A DNA stretch of 64,000 nt from Branchiostoma floridae (lineage: Eukaryota > Chordata > Leptocardii > Amphioxiformes > Branchiostomatidae), in assembly GCF_000003815.2 (NCBI RefSeq), contig NC_049985.1:11034847-11098846 (forward strand), written 5' to 3'. The position numbers and the translations under genes were made by a program. The notes under the pieces are model-generated. The model was not told the origin of the DNA. It ran no database searches and worked only from the letters and a program-made list of their open reading frames with translations. Of this stretch, positions 35,001 to 39,945 are shown one piece after another; positions within the stretch are counted from its first letter, which is position 1; the number at the start of each line of letters is the position of its first letter.

Positions 35001-38000
35001 ACCACGTGACACCGGCATGTTCCACATGACTCAAAATCTTCGGCAAACTATGAACAATGAAGATGATTATTCTTTTAAAAAGGCGAGTGCAACTGATATA
35101 TAGAATAGCTACGAAGTCATTACCTGTATTCCAAATTGAAGTTATAATATATATATATATATATTGTATAAAAGAGAGAGAGAGAGAACGAGAGAGAGAG
35201 AGAGAGAAATACTGCTTGCTTAATATTGAGTAAAACGATATAATAATTTTCACACTTTTTTAGACAACAACTTGGCGGATAGTTTGCTTAGAAATTGATG
35301 ATGATTCGTTTTCATGATTATCTACTTACTCATCCACGTCTACGCTTGTTATCTTGTGATTCTCGATATATTGTTGACAACCTTGTTAACCATATTCCGT
35401 TTCGTGGATCTTACAGATCACCGACGCTCAGAGCTTTTGGAACTTTATACGATACACGCTGACTCCTGCGTTATACGGTAACCAGTGGTACAACGGTGAC
35501 AGCAGGGAACCAGGTGGATTTATGACGGACAAGACGTCATATGTAGTTGGACCTGTCAGGCTAAGGCAGCTGAGGATGGCCAAAGGTAAGCATACACTGT
35601 CTTTTGACAATAGTTTCCAACATTAAACACTGTTTAATGACTCTGTTTGATATGTCAGAAAAATTAAACATTGTTCATTCAAATCTATAAACAAAGTCTC
35701 CACTAAAAATATGGCCATTATGTTACGTGTGCCTCACATATTTTCCACAGATAGTTCATGCAAGTTGGCCAAGCCAGTTGAAGGTATCTTCAACAACTGC
35801 ACCGATGAGTATTCCCACTTGACCCAAGACAGCAGCAGCTATGGAATGGGTTGGTCGGAGACACCTTACGCAAATGCATCTTCACTGGTGCAAAATGAAA
35901 CCAATCCTTGGGTGTACCGTCATTCTGCAGGTACTTCCATTTGATATCATACTTGGTAGGTTGTTCTGGCCTGGGTAGGTTACGGTCCTCCAACCGGTAC
36001 CGTCAATATCAGCTAATTGATTGTATTTCTTCGGCCTTGGTTGTATTTCTGTGGATGGGTTGGTTATTTGGTTGGTTGGTCGGTCGGTTGGTTGGTTGGT
36101 TGTTGGGTTAGGTTGGTTGGGTTGGTTGTTGGTCAGTGTTCAAATTTGTCTTTGGTGTGACTCATTCCGTTTTATGCTATAACGCTTCCCTGCTACTGCC
36201 ACAGATATCCCGGTAGTAGGAACACACGCCACCTATTGGGATGGGGGCTACTACGTTACATTCGCCAACATCACGCCCACCGCCGTCCTCGCCACCGTGG
36301 CACAGCTGGAGCCCAGCGGGTGGATCGATCGGTACACCCGAGCCGTTTTCATCGAGATGACGATCTACAATCCCCACGCCAATCTGTTCTCCGTGGTGAA
36401 TCTGCTGAGTGAGTTTACTACCGTAGGGAACGCCTATCCCCATGTTGACATCACTACAGTCCGTCTCTACCGCTTCCAGACCATCTGGGCTTGGGTTGTG
36501 GTCGGCTTCCAAGGAGTCTTCATCATCTTCACCTTGTACTTCGCTTTCAGGGAAAGTGAGTGCACATATTAATCATGTATTTGGTCCAAGGCTTGTGTGT
36601 TCAATTCTAAAACACTGATATAAAACGCTTTGCAGATGTTGCTTCCACCTTGAAACATTACAAAGCGTCTGGTAGGAAGATACTGAGCGTGCAGTACAAA
36701 TGTGATTTAACTATGCCCTCACATTCTGCTTAAATATGCATGATTTTTTACTCCTTTTCTGTATTACAGTGGACCATATCGTGAAGCTACGGAGCTTGTA
36801 CTTGAAGACGTTCTGGGGCTGTGTAGAGCTGAGTTTGGCGCTCCTGTCTCTAGCAGAGGTTGGGGTCATGCTGTACACGTTGTACATAGTCCTCGAGTTC
36901 CAGTCAAAACAAGGGGCAAAGACGGGTAAGTAATTATGTACAATCGTACATATGAAGCGATAAACCCACTTATTCATCAGCATAGATAGAATGTATCCTT
37001 CATTGTTCAAGACATATTGAAGAGCTATTGAATTTGCAAGTCATTTGCCTAATAAGGACATTGCTATATTTTCTTCAGGACCAGTTGAGAAAACGTTTGA
37101 GAAGTACCACAGGGCTGCGTACTGGGACCAGATCAACACGTACGTGCTGGGCTGCTTGGTTTGTGCGGGGACACTCAAACTGCTGCACCTCCTGCGGTTC
37201 AACAAACACGTTGTTCTCGGCGCAGGTAAACTTGAAATAATAATATTCTAGTTAAATTGTTTTTAAACAGTTAGCTTCTCAGAAGTTTTTATGCATCGCC
37301 TGTCTAAGTTTGATAATAAAACTATTATTGTATTTGGCTGGTTGAAAATCGAGACCAATCAACAAACTTAGTAGATTGAAAGTTGATAGTAAAATCAGTG
37401 TGTCCGAGGTTCAAACAAAAGCTCTAATTCCCTCCTACATGTTCTTTTCCAGACACCATAAAGAAGGCAGCCGGGCCACTATCCGGGTTCTTCTTGATTT
37501 TCACCCTAGTATTCCTCGCTTTTGCGATGTTTGCCGCCCTCGTCTTTGGCCCTTCGGAGGAAGGCTTTTCGCCCTTCATCGCCACGTTGGAAACGCTGCT
37601 CACGATCTTGCTGGGAAAGTTCTATGAGATGTCAGACCGAAAACCGATCATGGGACCGCTCTTCACCTTCTCGTTCATCACGTTCTTTCAGTGGGTGATA
37701 GTCACCATGGTTGTTGCTATCCTAGACTGCGCCATACACGAGGTTTGTGAGAGGCTCGTCCACATCTAATACGCTTACTACTTTGTGTTTTTCTGGACTG
37801 TTCTTCTCTCTTTATAACAAATTTGATGACCAATACTAAAGATAATGTTTAGATTGAGTTGATCTTCATTTCGTTTGATAATTCTTAGTCGCCCCGATTT
37901 TTATATGGAACGTTGTTCTATGTATGGTCAAATTCAAGTCTATGAAAACATTGTTAGTCTCATTATAGAGTCAAATGTTTTACTTAAAAAAGGACAGGAG

Positions 38001-38502
38001 AAAATGAATTGTCTGAGAGCTGCACGAGTTGGTTCAATGTCCAATATAAGTTTTTTTCACAATGATATCCTGCTCATTCTACCATCAGGTTGCAGAAGAG
38101 AACTCCCAGCAGAAGCCAGAAACTGAGCAGGTTGCAGACCTGATGTTGGAGCGACTGCAGTCCTGGGCAGGAGGGCAGTTACAGCGTGGGAAGGGGAGGT
38201 CATCGTCAGTCATCAAGGAGACCTACAAGCCTACAGAGGAGGAGCTGACGGACTTCTTGACAAATGCTGACTTCATACGATTCAAGGGCCAACAGGAGAA
38301 TTCATCAACTGCCATCGAGTTCTGCATTGACAATCAAATGTCAAGGTGTACGTCATCGTCAGTCATCAAGGAGACCTACAGGCCTACAGAGGAGGAGCTG
38401 ACAGACTTCTTGACAAATGCTGATTCCATGCGTTTCAGGGGCCGACAGGAGAGCTCGGCAACTGCTATCGAGTTTTGCATTGGTAGAATCAAATATCGCT
38501 AA
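1..38502 (+). CDS. Gene A: polycystin-1-like receptor/channel with multi-lectin ectodomain (5' partial, multi-exon)
   Basis: About forty exons, each with an acceptor and donor in matching phase, join into one reading frame of about 3,150 codons ending at TAA 38500-38502. Domain order is FTP (C-terminal half), PLAT-like, trefoil, LamG, F5/8C, discoidin-like, seven sushi, REJ, GPS, TM1, PLAT, ten more TM segments with polycystin extracellular domain and pore, repetitive tail. REJ-GPS-TM-PLAT-polycystin channel is the diagnostic architecture of the PKD1/PKD1L family, so this is a plasma-membrane or ciliary 11-TM protein. The extracellular lectin stack suggests glycan or matrix recognition. The N-terminus lies outside the window; by comparison with gene B it probably carries CUB, PAN and C-type lectin modules. 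Exon coordinates are given in the module entries. Individual intron borders are inferred, not transcript-proven. Confidence 0.9.
181..260. repeat. Perfect 39-bp inverted repeat (hairpin) in the first intron
   Basis: Positions 181-219 are the exact reverse complement of 222-260, with two A residues in the loop. The matching intron of gene B (about 51988-52030) contains only the left-arm sequence, in diverged form, followed directly by the sequence that lies after the right arm in gene A. The right arm is therefore an added inverted copy. Confidence 0.95.
936..1927 (+). CDS. Gene A exons: PLAT/LH2-like beta-sandwich module (936-1071, 1592-1688, 1801-1927)
   Basis: Three exons join in phases 1, 2, 0 and 1 to give a module of about 120 residues. 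It opens with [20 protein letters not shown] and contains [22 protein letters not shown]. The pattern Y-x-v-x-T-x(n)-GTTDSL followed by a W-L-K-L-x-W-I-x-V strand resembles the PLAT/LH2 fold, which binds lipid or protein partners. This is a family-level resemblance judged by eye. The same three exons with the same phases occur in gene B at 52683-54108. The polycystin PLAT domain proper is a different module at 30768-31824. What else it could be: an orphan jelly-roll module with chance similarity to PLAT. Confidence 0.6.
1971..2033. repeat. (GT)n microsatellite
   Basis: Uninterrupted GT dinucleotides followed by a short GTTT run, just downstream of the third PLAT-like exon. Gene B has a longer GT tract at the same intronic position (54177-54308), so the seed predates the gene duplication. 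Confidence 0.95.
3185..3890. repeat. Four tandem copies of a ~172-bp repeat (left arm)
   Basis: Units begin near 3185, 3356, 3530 and 3702 with AATTAAGGCGG-type sequence. Each contains a 'TCGGTAACCACACATGG' block, a 'GGTGTCTATCCCCATG' block and 'GTAATGATCACACCA', then an A/T-rich junction with ATATGCATAT and ATATGCAAATT. Outer units resemble each other less than inner ones. Confidence 0.9.
4135..4764. other. Assembly gap (630 N)
   Basis: Unresolved bases sit at the centre of the fold-back structure, between the left arm and the G-rich minisatellite. Hairpin and G-rich sequence probably caused the gap. Long open frames crossing it are artefacts of N. Confidence 0.99.
4765..5140. repeat. G-rich minisatellite at the centre of the fold-back element
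   Basis: Degenerate tandem units of about 18 and 36 bp carrying GGGGATGCG-CCAAT and GGGGGTACGGCCACT words. Many runs of four or more G occur on the + strand, so G-quadruplex formation is plausible. It probably continues leftward into the gap. Confidence 0.85.
5185..6100. repeat. Five ~172-bp repeats in inverted orientation (right arm)
   Basis: These are the same units as at 3185-3890 but reverse-complemented, with starts spaced about 172 bp (unit ends near 5400, 5573, 5743, 5920 and 6093). The arm carries one more unit than the left arm. The flanks 5185-5250 and 6100-6201 also match the left-arm flanks in inverted orientation. Confidence 0.9.
6759..7224. other. Assembly gap (466 N)
   Basis: N run inside the GC-rich terminal region of the fold-back element. 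Nothing can be said about its content. Confidence 0.99.
7876..9130. other. Intron of gene A, no gene recognised
   Basis: A/T-rich intronic sequence between the fold-back element and the trefoil exon. 7915-8200 contains several dispersed CGATA/TATCG words but no clear repeat unit. I see no exon with splice sites and no conserved protein motif. Confidence 0.6.
9131..9265 (+). CDS. Gene A exon: trefoil (P-type) domain
   Basis: One class 1-1 exon between acceptor ...cacag and donor gtgggg. It encodes a canonical trefoil: six cysteines in the order C, C-GWGGIT, C, CC, WC, with the signatures [17 protein letters not shown] and APWCFY. Trefoil domains are compact, three-disulfide loops found in secreted mucosal proteins and some extracellular receptors. 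No trefoil exon is present at the corresponding place in gene B (57055-57439), so this module was gained by A or lost by B. Confidence 0.93.
9402..9424. repeat. (CA)n microsatellite
   Basis: Short CA run in the intron downstream of the trefoil exon. Confidence 0.9.
9587..9686. other. Assembly gap (100 N)
   Basis: Exactly 100 N, probably a placeholder of unknown true size, just upstream of the LamG exon. Confidence 0.98.
9743..12162 (+). CDS. Gene A exons: LamG/concanavalin-like domain (9743-10070, 11873-12162)
   Basis: Two exons join in phase 2. The domain begins VIGLWPLNG and contains the strands [27 protein letters not shown] and [14 protein letters not shown], closing with [18 protein letters not shown]. 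This is the LamG-like jelly-roll pattern of glycan- and matrix-binding modules. Gene B has an almost identical pair (57440-57755, 58911-59212). In A an extra 12 nt precede the conserved start, giving two in-frame acceptors: 9743 after ttttctgtag and 9755 after ggatgcag. Only the second aligns with B. The intron between the two exons hosts the TIR transposon at 10648-11719. Confidence 0.9.
10247..10275 (-). repeat. Single copy of the 31-bp minisatellite unit found at 44.3-44.8 kb
   Basis: Read on the minus strand this stretch matches the unit GTAGGAAGGCCTGGTGGAGG-CTA. The sequence to its right (GGGTATCGGGAAATTTGCC) also resembles, inverted, the sequence preceding the minisatellite. This indicates a dispersed element rather than chance. 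Confidence 0.75.
10648..11719. mobile_element. 1,072-bp non-autonomous DNA transposon with 24-bp perfect TIRs
   Basis: Positions 10648-10671 (GCCCCGGTCACAAGAATCGT...) are the exact reverse complement of 11696-11719. TTTAA flanks both ends (10643-10647 and 11720-11724), the probable target-site duplication. A second, degenerate terminal motif occurs at about 11575-11611 (CCTTGTGACCACGGCTT). No transposase frame is visible. TTAA-like flanks would suit a piggyBac-type or other TTAA-targeting transposase, but the TIR sequence alone does not prove this. It is absent from the matching gene B intron (57756-58910), so it arrived after the gene duplication. Confidence 0.9.
12590..12995 (+). mobile_element. 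tRNA-derived SINE, degenerate copy
   Basis: A polymerase III B-box-like GGGTTCGAAACC lies at 12651-12662, about 40 bp after a degenerate A-box. It is followed by the same non-tRNA body seen in the 53.5 kb SINE: 'CTTGTGCCCGTGG', 'CCCTCGGATAGGACTTTAAATG', 'CGTTAAAGAACCC' and 'GTCTGGAGTTGGTGATTCAC'. A 3' fragment of the same SINE stands in the matching gene B intron (59215-59270), so this insertion predates the gene duplication. Confidence 0.85.
13057..14465 (+). CDS. Gene A exons: F5/8 type C (discoidin) domain (13057-13229, 13981-14130, 14321-14465)
   Basis: Three exons (phases 1-0, 0-0, 0-1) encode a classic discoidin domain: [20 protein letters not shown] at the start, [20 protein letters not shown] in the middle, [14 protein letters not shown], then [20 protein letters not shown] and a closing GC. 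The two terminal cysteines (VCADPLGM and LGCGI) are those bridged in blood factors V/VIII. Such domains bind phospholipid heads or glycans at the membrane face. Gene B has the same domain at 59536-60558 with one visible change in the first exon (DDG to DDS). The intron after the first exon carries a hAT-type MITE in A only. Confidence 0.95.
13403..13843. mobile_element. 441-bp MITE with 8-bp target-site duplication, hAT-like
   Basis: The TIRs are about 38 bp and nearly identical (GGTTACAGGTTGTTTCGCAA... at 13403; GGTAACAGGTTGTTTCGAAA... as the reverse complement ending at 13843). Both ends are flanked by ATTGAGAA (13395-13402 and 13844-13851). Gene B holds a single ATTGAGAA at 59883-59890 in the otherwise collinear intron, an empty site. 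An 8-bp duplication is the hAT superfamily hallmark. No coding capacity is visible. Confidence 0.95.
14713..15159 (+). CDS. Gene A exon: second discoidin-like (galactose-binding-like) domain
   Basis: One class 1-1 exon encodes about 148 residues: [86 protein letters not shown]. The [11 protein letters not shown] and ARYWRF...EL-LYG signatures are those of F5/8C-like carbohydrate-binding modules. Unlike the preceding domain it has no cysteine pair and is intronless. The gene B copy is at 60784-61230. Confidence 0.9.
15417..15478. mobile_element. Remnant of the TIR transposon end
   Basis: AGCCC-TGTCACATACATCGTACGAT-TGCCTGCGATAGCATA aligns with the left end of the 10648-11719 element. The same remnant occupies the same intronic position in gene B (61495-61555), so this older copy was inserted before the genes duplicated. 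No partner TIR is visible. Confidence 0.75.
15672..15695 (+). pseudogene. Scar of a deleted sushi exon
   Basis: After a good acceptor (ctttctgttag) the first codons of a sushi exon (GAGCCTGTCC...AGAGCTG) are present with a 7-bp interruption. The sequence then jumps to intron sequence that in gene B lies downstream of its second sushi exon (TGACAAACAGTTCT). Gene A has therefore lost most of one sushi exon and all of a second at this place. Confidence 0.8.
15974..16138 (+). CDS. Gene A sushi 1 (type A)
   Basis: Class 1-1 exon: [20 protein letters not shown], then [28 protein letters not shown]. Four cysteines and the SWSG-P-C ending define a sushi/CCP domain. The usual acceptor before GGAACAGCC is destroyed here (ttatga instead of ttagga), so an AG six bases further in is used, shortening the exon by six nucleotides. 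It is the counterpart of gene B 63410-63580. Confidence 0.93.
16299..16469 (+). CDS. Gene A sushi 2 (type B)
   Basis: Class 1-1 exon with [31 protein letters not shown] and [17 protein letters not shown]. The GHG-GG-YYGD-V-Y-C-PGYE pattern is a canonical complement-control repeat. The donor is C|gtaggt. Confidence 0.95.
16560..16615 (+). pseudogene. Duplicated 3' fragment of a type B sushi exon
   Basis: GGTGATGAAGAACGA... repeats the last third of the type B sushi exon ([16 protein letters not shown]) together with its gtaggt donor and following intron. It lacks the 5' part, an acceptor and the final cysteine codon. It is not expected to be spliced in. Confidence 0.85.
16762..16932 (+). CDS. 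Gene A sushi 3 (type A)
   Basis: Class 1-1 exon: [48 protein letters not shown]. The acceptor is ctgtaag and the donor C|gtaagt. The exon and following intron are almost identical to gene B 63410-63680. Confidence 0.94.
17075..17245 (+). CDS. Gene A sushi 4 (type B)
   Basis: Class 1-1 exon: [46 protein letters not shown]. It matches sushi 2 except for APLMA at the N-terminus and F for V in the third strand. Confidence 0.95.
17336..17391 (+). pseudogene. Second duplicated 3' fragment of a type B sushi exon
   Basis: Same truncated fragment as at 16560-16615, about 776 bp downstream, with two or three substitutions. It travelled with a tandem duplication of the whole sushi-plus-intron unit. 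Confidence 0.85.
17538..17708 (+). CDS. Gene A sushi 5 (type A)
   Basis: Class 1-1 exon: [46 protein letters not shown]. It lies 776 bp after sushi 3 and shares its upstream intron almost base for base, marking a recent tandem copy. Confidence 0.95.
17896..18066 (+). CDS. Gene A sushi 6 (type B)
   Basis: Class 1-1 exon: [44 protein letters not shown]. Near copy of sushi 2 and 4. Confidence 0.95.
18262..18432 (+). CDS. Gene A sushi 7 (type A)
   Basis: Class 1-1 exon: [47 protein letters not shown]. This is the most diverged type A copy and the last module before the REJ region. 18433-18807 is intron with nothing else recognised. Confidence 0.94.
18808..21474 (+). CDS. Gene A exons: REJ (receptor for egg jelly) module
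   Basis: Six exons: 18808-19308, 19525-19714, 20250-20442, 20551-20722, 20831-20925 and 21349-21474. All junction phases agree. The sequence shows PKD/REJ-type features: [73 protein letters not shown]...[37 protein letters not shown], then [11 protein letters not shown]. The W-C, D-Y-DPD and N-PP-GG-C landmarks are those of sea-urchin REJ proteins and PKD1, where the module consists of Ig-like and fibronectin-like folds. It is extracellular and precedes the GPS. Confidence 0.88.
19801..20062. mobile_element. 262-bp MITE-like element built of three ~70-bp repeats with inverted ends
   Basis: GTGAATTAATGTGATAGAGG... at 19801 is matched, inverted, by AACACCCCTCACAATTATTC-AC ending at 20062. Between them, units starting at about 19804, 19873 and 19944 repeat with a period of roughly 70 bp. 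No clear target-site duplication. It lies in a REJ intron. Confidence 0.65.
21822..26330 (+). CDS. Gene A exons: region between REJ and GPS (GAIN-like)
   Basis: Eight exons: 21822-21995, 22424-22549, 22859-22967, 24323-24414, 24640-24906, 25065-25286, 25638-25788 and 26211-26330. They encode a helical stretch ([66 protein letters not shown]) followed by a beta-rich part ([49 protein letters not shown]). This helices-then-sandwich order is that of the GAIN domain that folds around the GPS in PKD1 and adhesion GPCRs. Exons 22859-22967 and 24323-24414 meet in phase across the 822-bp gap, so no missing exon is required there. Confidence 0.8.
22033..22203. mobile_element. 171-bp fold-back MITE
   Basis: The arms pair over almost the whole length. 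CGGGCAGATTTACCAGGAGC at the left is matched by the inverted GCTAAATCTGCCTG at the right; AGATAGTATCATAGCTGGCC pairs with the inverted GCAAGCTTTGATACTATCTT. It is imperfect but nearly end to end. Located in a gene A intron. Confidence 0.8.
22971..24299. repeat. Perfect 89-bp direct repeats flanking an inserted, gap-containing segment
   Basis: 22971-23059 and 24211-24299 are identical over 89 bp. The segment between begins with a hairpin-prone, C-rich block (GATCTCGCCCCCCCGGGGCG, GCGATTTCGCCCTCCCC) and ends with GGGGGGCGAA, so the two edges are inverted relative to each other. 822 N lie inside. Either a transposed element with a very long duplication, or the two alleles of a heterozygous site placed in series by the assembler. 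Confidence 0.85.
23379..24200. other. Assembly gap (822 N)
   Basis: Unresolved sequence within the segment bracketed by the 89-bp direct repeats. Exon phases on either side are compatible, so it need not hide coding sequence. Confidence 0.99.
25847..26016 (+). mobile_element. tRNA-derived SINE, 5' part only
   Basis: An A-box-like TGGCGCAACGGGTAGA lies at about 25855-25870 and a B-box-like GTTTCGATACTC 30 bp later. 'CCTTGTGCCCTTGGGTAAGG-CACTTTA' then matches the body of the SINE at 53.5 kb. The 3' half is missing. Gene A intron, before the exon at 26211. Confidence 0.8.
26710..27409 (+). CDS. Gene A exons: GPS autoproteolysis motif (26710-26873, 27286-27409)
   Basis: Two exons joined in phase 0. 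The first ends [16 protein letters not shown] and the second reads [20 protein letters not shown]. Four cysteines (C, GC, HC-x-C) and the H-L-T tripeptide are the GPS signature; cleavage in this family occurs between L and T. The aromatic position usually filled by W in the first half is F here (DFRSDGC). This predicts an extracellular N-terminal fragment that stays attached to the membrane part. Confidence 0.93.
27716..29965 (+). mobile_element. Non-LTR retrotransposon (CR1/L2/Jockey-group LINE), 5'-truncated, sense-oriented in an intron
   Basis: An open frame of 664 codons (27833-29827) contains a full reverse transcriptase: [73 protein letters not shown], the catalytic [10 protein letters not shown], and a C-terminal [10 protein letters not shown] region typical of CR1/L2-like elements. 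The frame opens right after a TAG with no endonuclease domain before it, so the 5' part is missing or frameshifted. A stretch of C (about 27720-27735) marks the probable left border. The tail carries AATAAATAAAG at about 29949-29959. It lies between the GPS exon and the TM1 exon of gene A and must be removed with the intron. No target-site duplication found. Confidence 0.93.
30206..30315 (+). CDS. Gene A exon: first transmembrane segment
   Basis: Exon in phase 1-0 encoding [20 protein letters not shown] then [17 protein letters not shown] hydrophobic segment of about 20 residues is followed by a basic cytoplasmic stop. FKENP before TM1 is a conserved feature of PKD1-like proteins after the GPS. 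It begins the C-terminal cleavage fragment's membrane anchor. Confidence 0.92.
30768..31824 (+). CDS. Gene A exons: PLAT (polycystin-1, lipoxygenase, alpha-toxin) domain
   Basis: Four exons: 30768-30872, 31045-31223, 31525-31590 and 31716-31824, all phase-consistent. Motifs: [85 protein letters not shown] and [10 protein letters not shown]. This is the cytoplasmic PLAT domain between TM1 and TM2 of PKD1-family proteins, which binds acidic phospholipids and regulates trafficking in polycystin-1 (family knowledge). It is followed by a short linker rich in S and T. Confidence 0.95.
32235..33793 (+). CDS. Gene A exons: TM2-TM5 of the polycystin membrane region
   Basis: Exons 32235-32447, 32635-32755, 33057-33149, 33260-33322 and 33606-33793. 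The family signature [20 protein letters not shown] followed by [20 protein letters not shown] opens TM2. TM3 lies in [21 protein letters not shown] cytoplasmic loop ([19 protein letters not shown]) follows, then TM4 ([19 protein letters not shown]) and TM5 ([20 protein letters not shown]). The exon 32635 donor is read as gtgggt at 32756, because only that choice keeps the frame open into the next exon. The last exon ends at a donor site repeated in tandem (see 33772-33934). Confidence 0.9.
33772..33934 (+). repeat. 22-bp minisatellite made of exon end plus splice donor
   Basis: The unit TCACACTGGTGCTGAGG-GTAAG repeats with exact 22-bp spacing. GTAAG donors fall at 33794, 33816, 33838, 33860, 33882 and 33904, and GTAGG at 33926. 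The first unit is the last coding stretch of the TM5 exon. Use of the second or third donor would add 22 or 44 nt and shift frame; the fourth would add 66 nt. Confidence 0.97.
34278..35082 (+). CDS. Gene A exons: cytoplasmic loop and TM6 (34278-34355, 34843-35082)
   Basis: The first exon ([20 protein letters not shown]...) is a hydrophilic loop. The second contains [20 protein letters not shown] then [11 protein letters not shown], which is TM6, and runs into the start of the polycystin extracellular domain ([17 protein letters not shown]). The exon keeps frame only if it ends at 35082, where the intron begins GCGAGT, a GC-AG intron. No GT donor in the right phase is available. Confidence 0.85.
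35140..35210. repeat. (AT)n and (GA)n microsatellites
   Basis: An AT run at about 35144-35163 is followed by interrupted GA repeats to about 35206, in an intron of gene A. Confidence 0.9.
35417..36555 (+). CDS. Gene A exons: polycystin extracellular (TOP) domain and TM7
   Basis: Exons 35417-35585, 35751-35930 and 36205-36555, all phase-consistent. [20 protein letters not shown] opens the domain that lies between TM6 and TM7 in polycystins. [51 protein letters not shown] and [14 protein letters not shown] follow in family order. TM7 is [18 protein letters not shown]. The domain forms the channel's outer cover in PKD2-type structures (family knowledge). Several N-x-S/T sites are present (for example NCT, NAS, NET, NIT). 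Confidence 0.93.
36056..36130. repeat. (GGTT)n simple repeat
   Basis: Interrupted GGTTGGTTGGTC units in the intron before the exon at 36205. Confidence 0.85.
36770..37742 (+). CDS. Gene A exons: TM8-TM11 and pore of the polycystin channel
   Basis: Exons 36770-36925, 37079-37225 and 37453-37742. TM8 is [22 protein letters not shown]9 is in [22 protein letters not shown]10 in [20 protein letters not shown], and TM11 in [19 protein letters not shown]. Between TM10 and TM11, [20 protein letters not shown] forms the pore-helix and filter region. The filter triplet reads LGK, where human PKD2 has LGD. Counting TM1 to TM11 gives the eleven spans expected of PKD1-like proteins. Confidence 0.92.
38089..38502 (+). 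CDS. Gene A terminal exon: cytoplasmic tail with 51-residue tandem repeat
   Basis: After acceptor accatcag the frame gives [20 protein letters not shown] and LQSWAGG, then two copies of a unit beginning SSSVIKETY and containing [20 protein letters not shown] and TAIEFCI. The copies start at 38200 and 38353. The second copy is 152 bp rather than 153, which shifts the frame into TAA at 38500-38502. A third copy, open to TAG at 38658-38660, follows in another frame. The sequence of the unit is unknown to me; it is acidic-amphipathic and probably cytoplasmic. Confidence 0.85.
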   Translation, partial: VAEENSQQKPETEQVADLMLERLQSWAGGQLQRGKGRSSSVIKETYKPTEEELTDFLTNADFIRFKGQQENSSTAIEFCIDNQMSRCTSSSVIKETYRPTEEELTDFLTNADSMRFRGRQESSATAIEFCIGRIKYR

Positions 38503-39945
38503 GGTCGTCATCAGTCATCAAAGAAACCTACAATCCTACAGAGGAGGAGCTGACAGACTTCTTGACAAATGCTGCCATACGTTTAAGGGGCCAACAGGAG
38601 AACTCCTCAACAGTTGTCGAGTTTTGCATTGAGGATCAAATGTCTTCTGCTACAGCATAGTTTGTTAATGCGCATATGAAGATTGCAATTTTGCATTATC
38701 AGTTTACGTGTAGTAAATAAGGAAGTGCAAACCTAAATTTAGGTATGTTTGGGTATATCATAGTCAACAGTGCATTCCTCATTATTTCACCCTAGATGGA
38801 AAGCTAGGTTGGAAACTGGAAACCCAATTTACTAACTACTACTATTCTTAGTATCATTAGCTTGTCTTAAAAGTTAGGATTTGTTGTAGCCTCTATGTAG
38901 ATTTCAACTACAGTACTGTATACGTATAAAACCTTCCTGTATCTGGAAGATAGTCAAACTTTTACCAACATGTATAGAAGCACTGATGAAGTTTTATGCT
39001 AGTACTAGTATCAAGATTCCAGTAGACATTGGGATGTCGTCAGTGTTTGACACTGTCATATAGTTTGAGGTTGCGTTTGACATTGTACAAATTCTTATAG
39101 GTGACAATGATTTGGAGATAAGAAGTGGGCATCATGGAGAGATATTGAGGAGAGAAAAAGAAGGCCCAATCTTCAAGAAACTGTAAGATGTATAGTAAAA
39201 AATAGCTTTGTTTGAGTCCAGTCTTGTTTACCAACATTTGCTGGTCAGGTAGTGGAAGCAGACCAAAACAAAAAAGACTGGACTCCAGGCTAAGGAATTA
39301 CTGGTATATACATTATACATGTATATTGAACTTTTGTTATACTTCAATTGTACACAGCAATTAAGTTCATGTTTACCTTCAGTTGGCAACACATTTAAAA
39401 AGAAGTGAAATTAGCCATCCTACAGGTTGTGTGCACTTGGGTAGGAGCCATATGCACATTTTTCAAGAGCTTGCATACTGCAAAAGCTTGGTCCTGTTCA
39501 TGATATGGAGTGATGTAATTTTCAATCATTTTGGCTTGAGAAGTAGTAGATTAACATGTACTTGTGACTGAAGGGACTCACAGACTGTGATGGTATGAAC
39601 AATTATTCATAGCGGTTCTTTCAGATGTTTTGTGACAAAAATATTTTTAGACACATTAGCATAACAGTATACATTTTGTATATGGATTTTTATCTATTGT
39701 AGAACACATGGGGCATTTCATTTTCAAATGTCTTCAAGAAAGAAGTAAAACCCTGTAATAGTTGCGTAGACTTAGTACCCCATTATGTATCGTATGTATA
39801 TTCATCCACTTAATATGTGTATGTTAGAATTTAGTTGATCTACATGTATTCAGACCACATTTATTCATCTCATGTAATTAGTCATTCTTTTCTTGCAATT
39901 AGCCCAATGGGCATGAATTTGCAATAAACTTTAAATTTATTGAGG
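38503..39945 (+). other. Probable 3' untranslated region of gene A with polyadenylation signal
   Basis: A/T-rich sequence without an exon follows the stop. It starts with the out-of-frame third tail repeat (38505-38660). The first clear AATAAA is at 39923-39928. A short inverted repeat (GAGTCCAGTCTT at about 39214 and AAGACTGGACTCC at about 39274) may fold in the transcript. The 3' end is inferred from the signal only. Confidence 0.5.
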
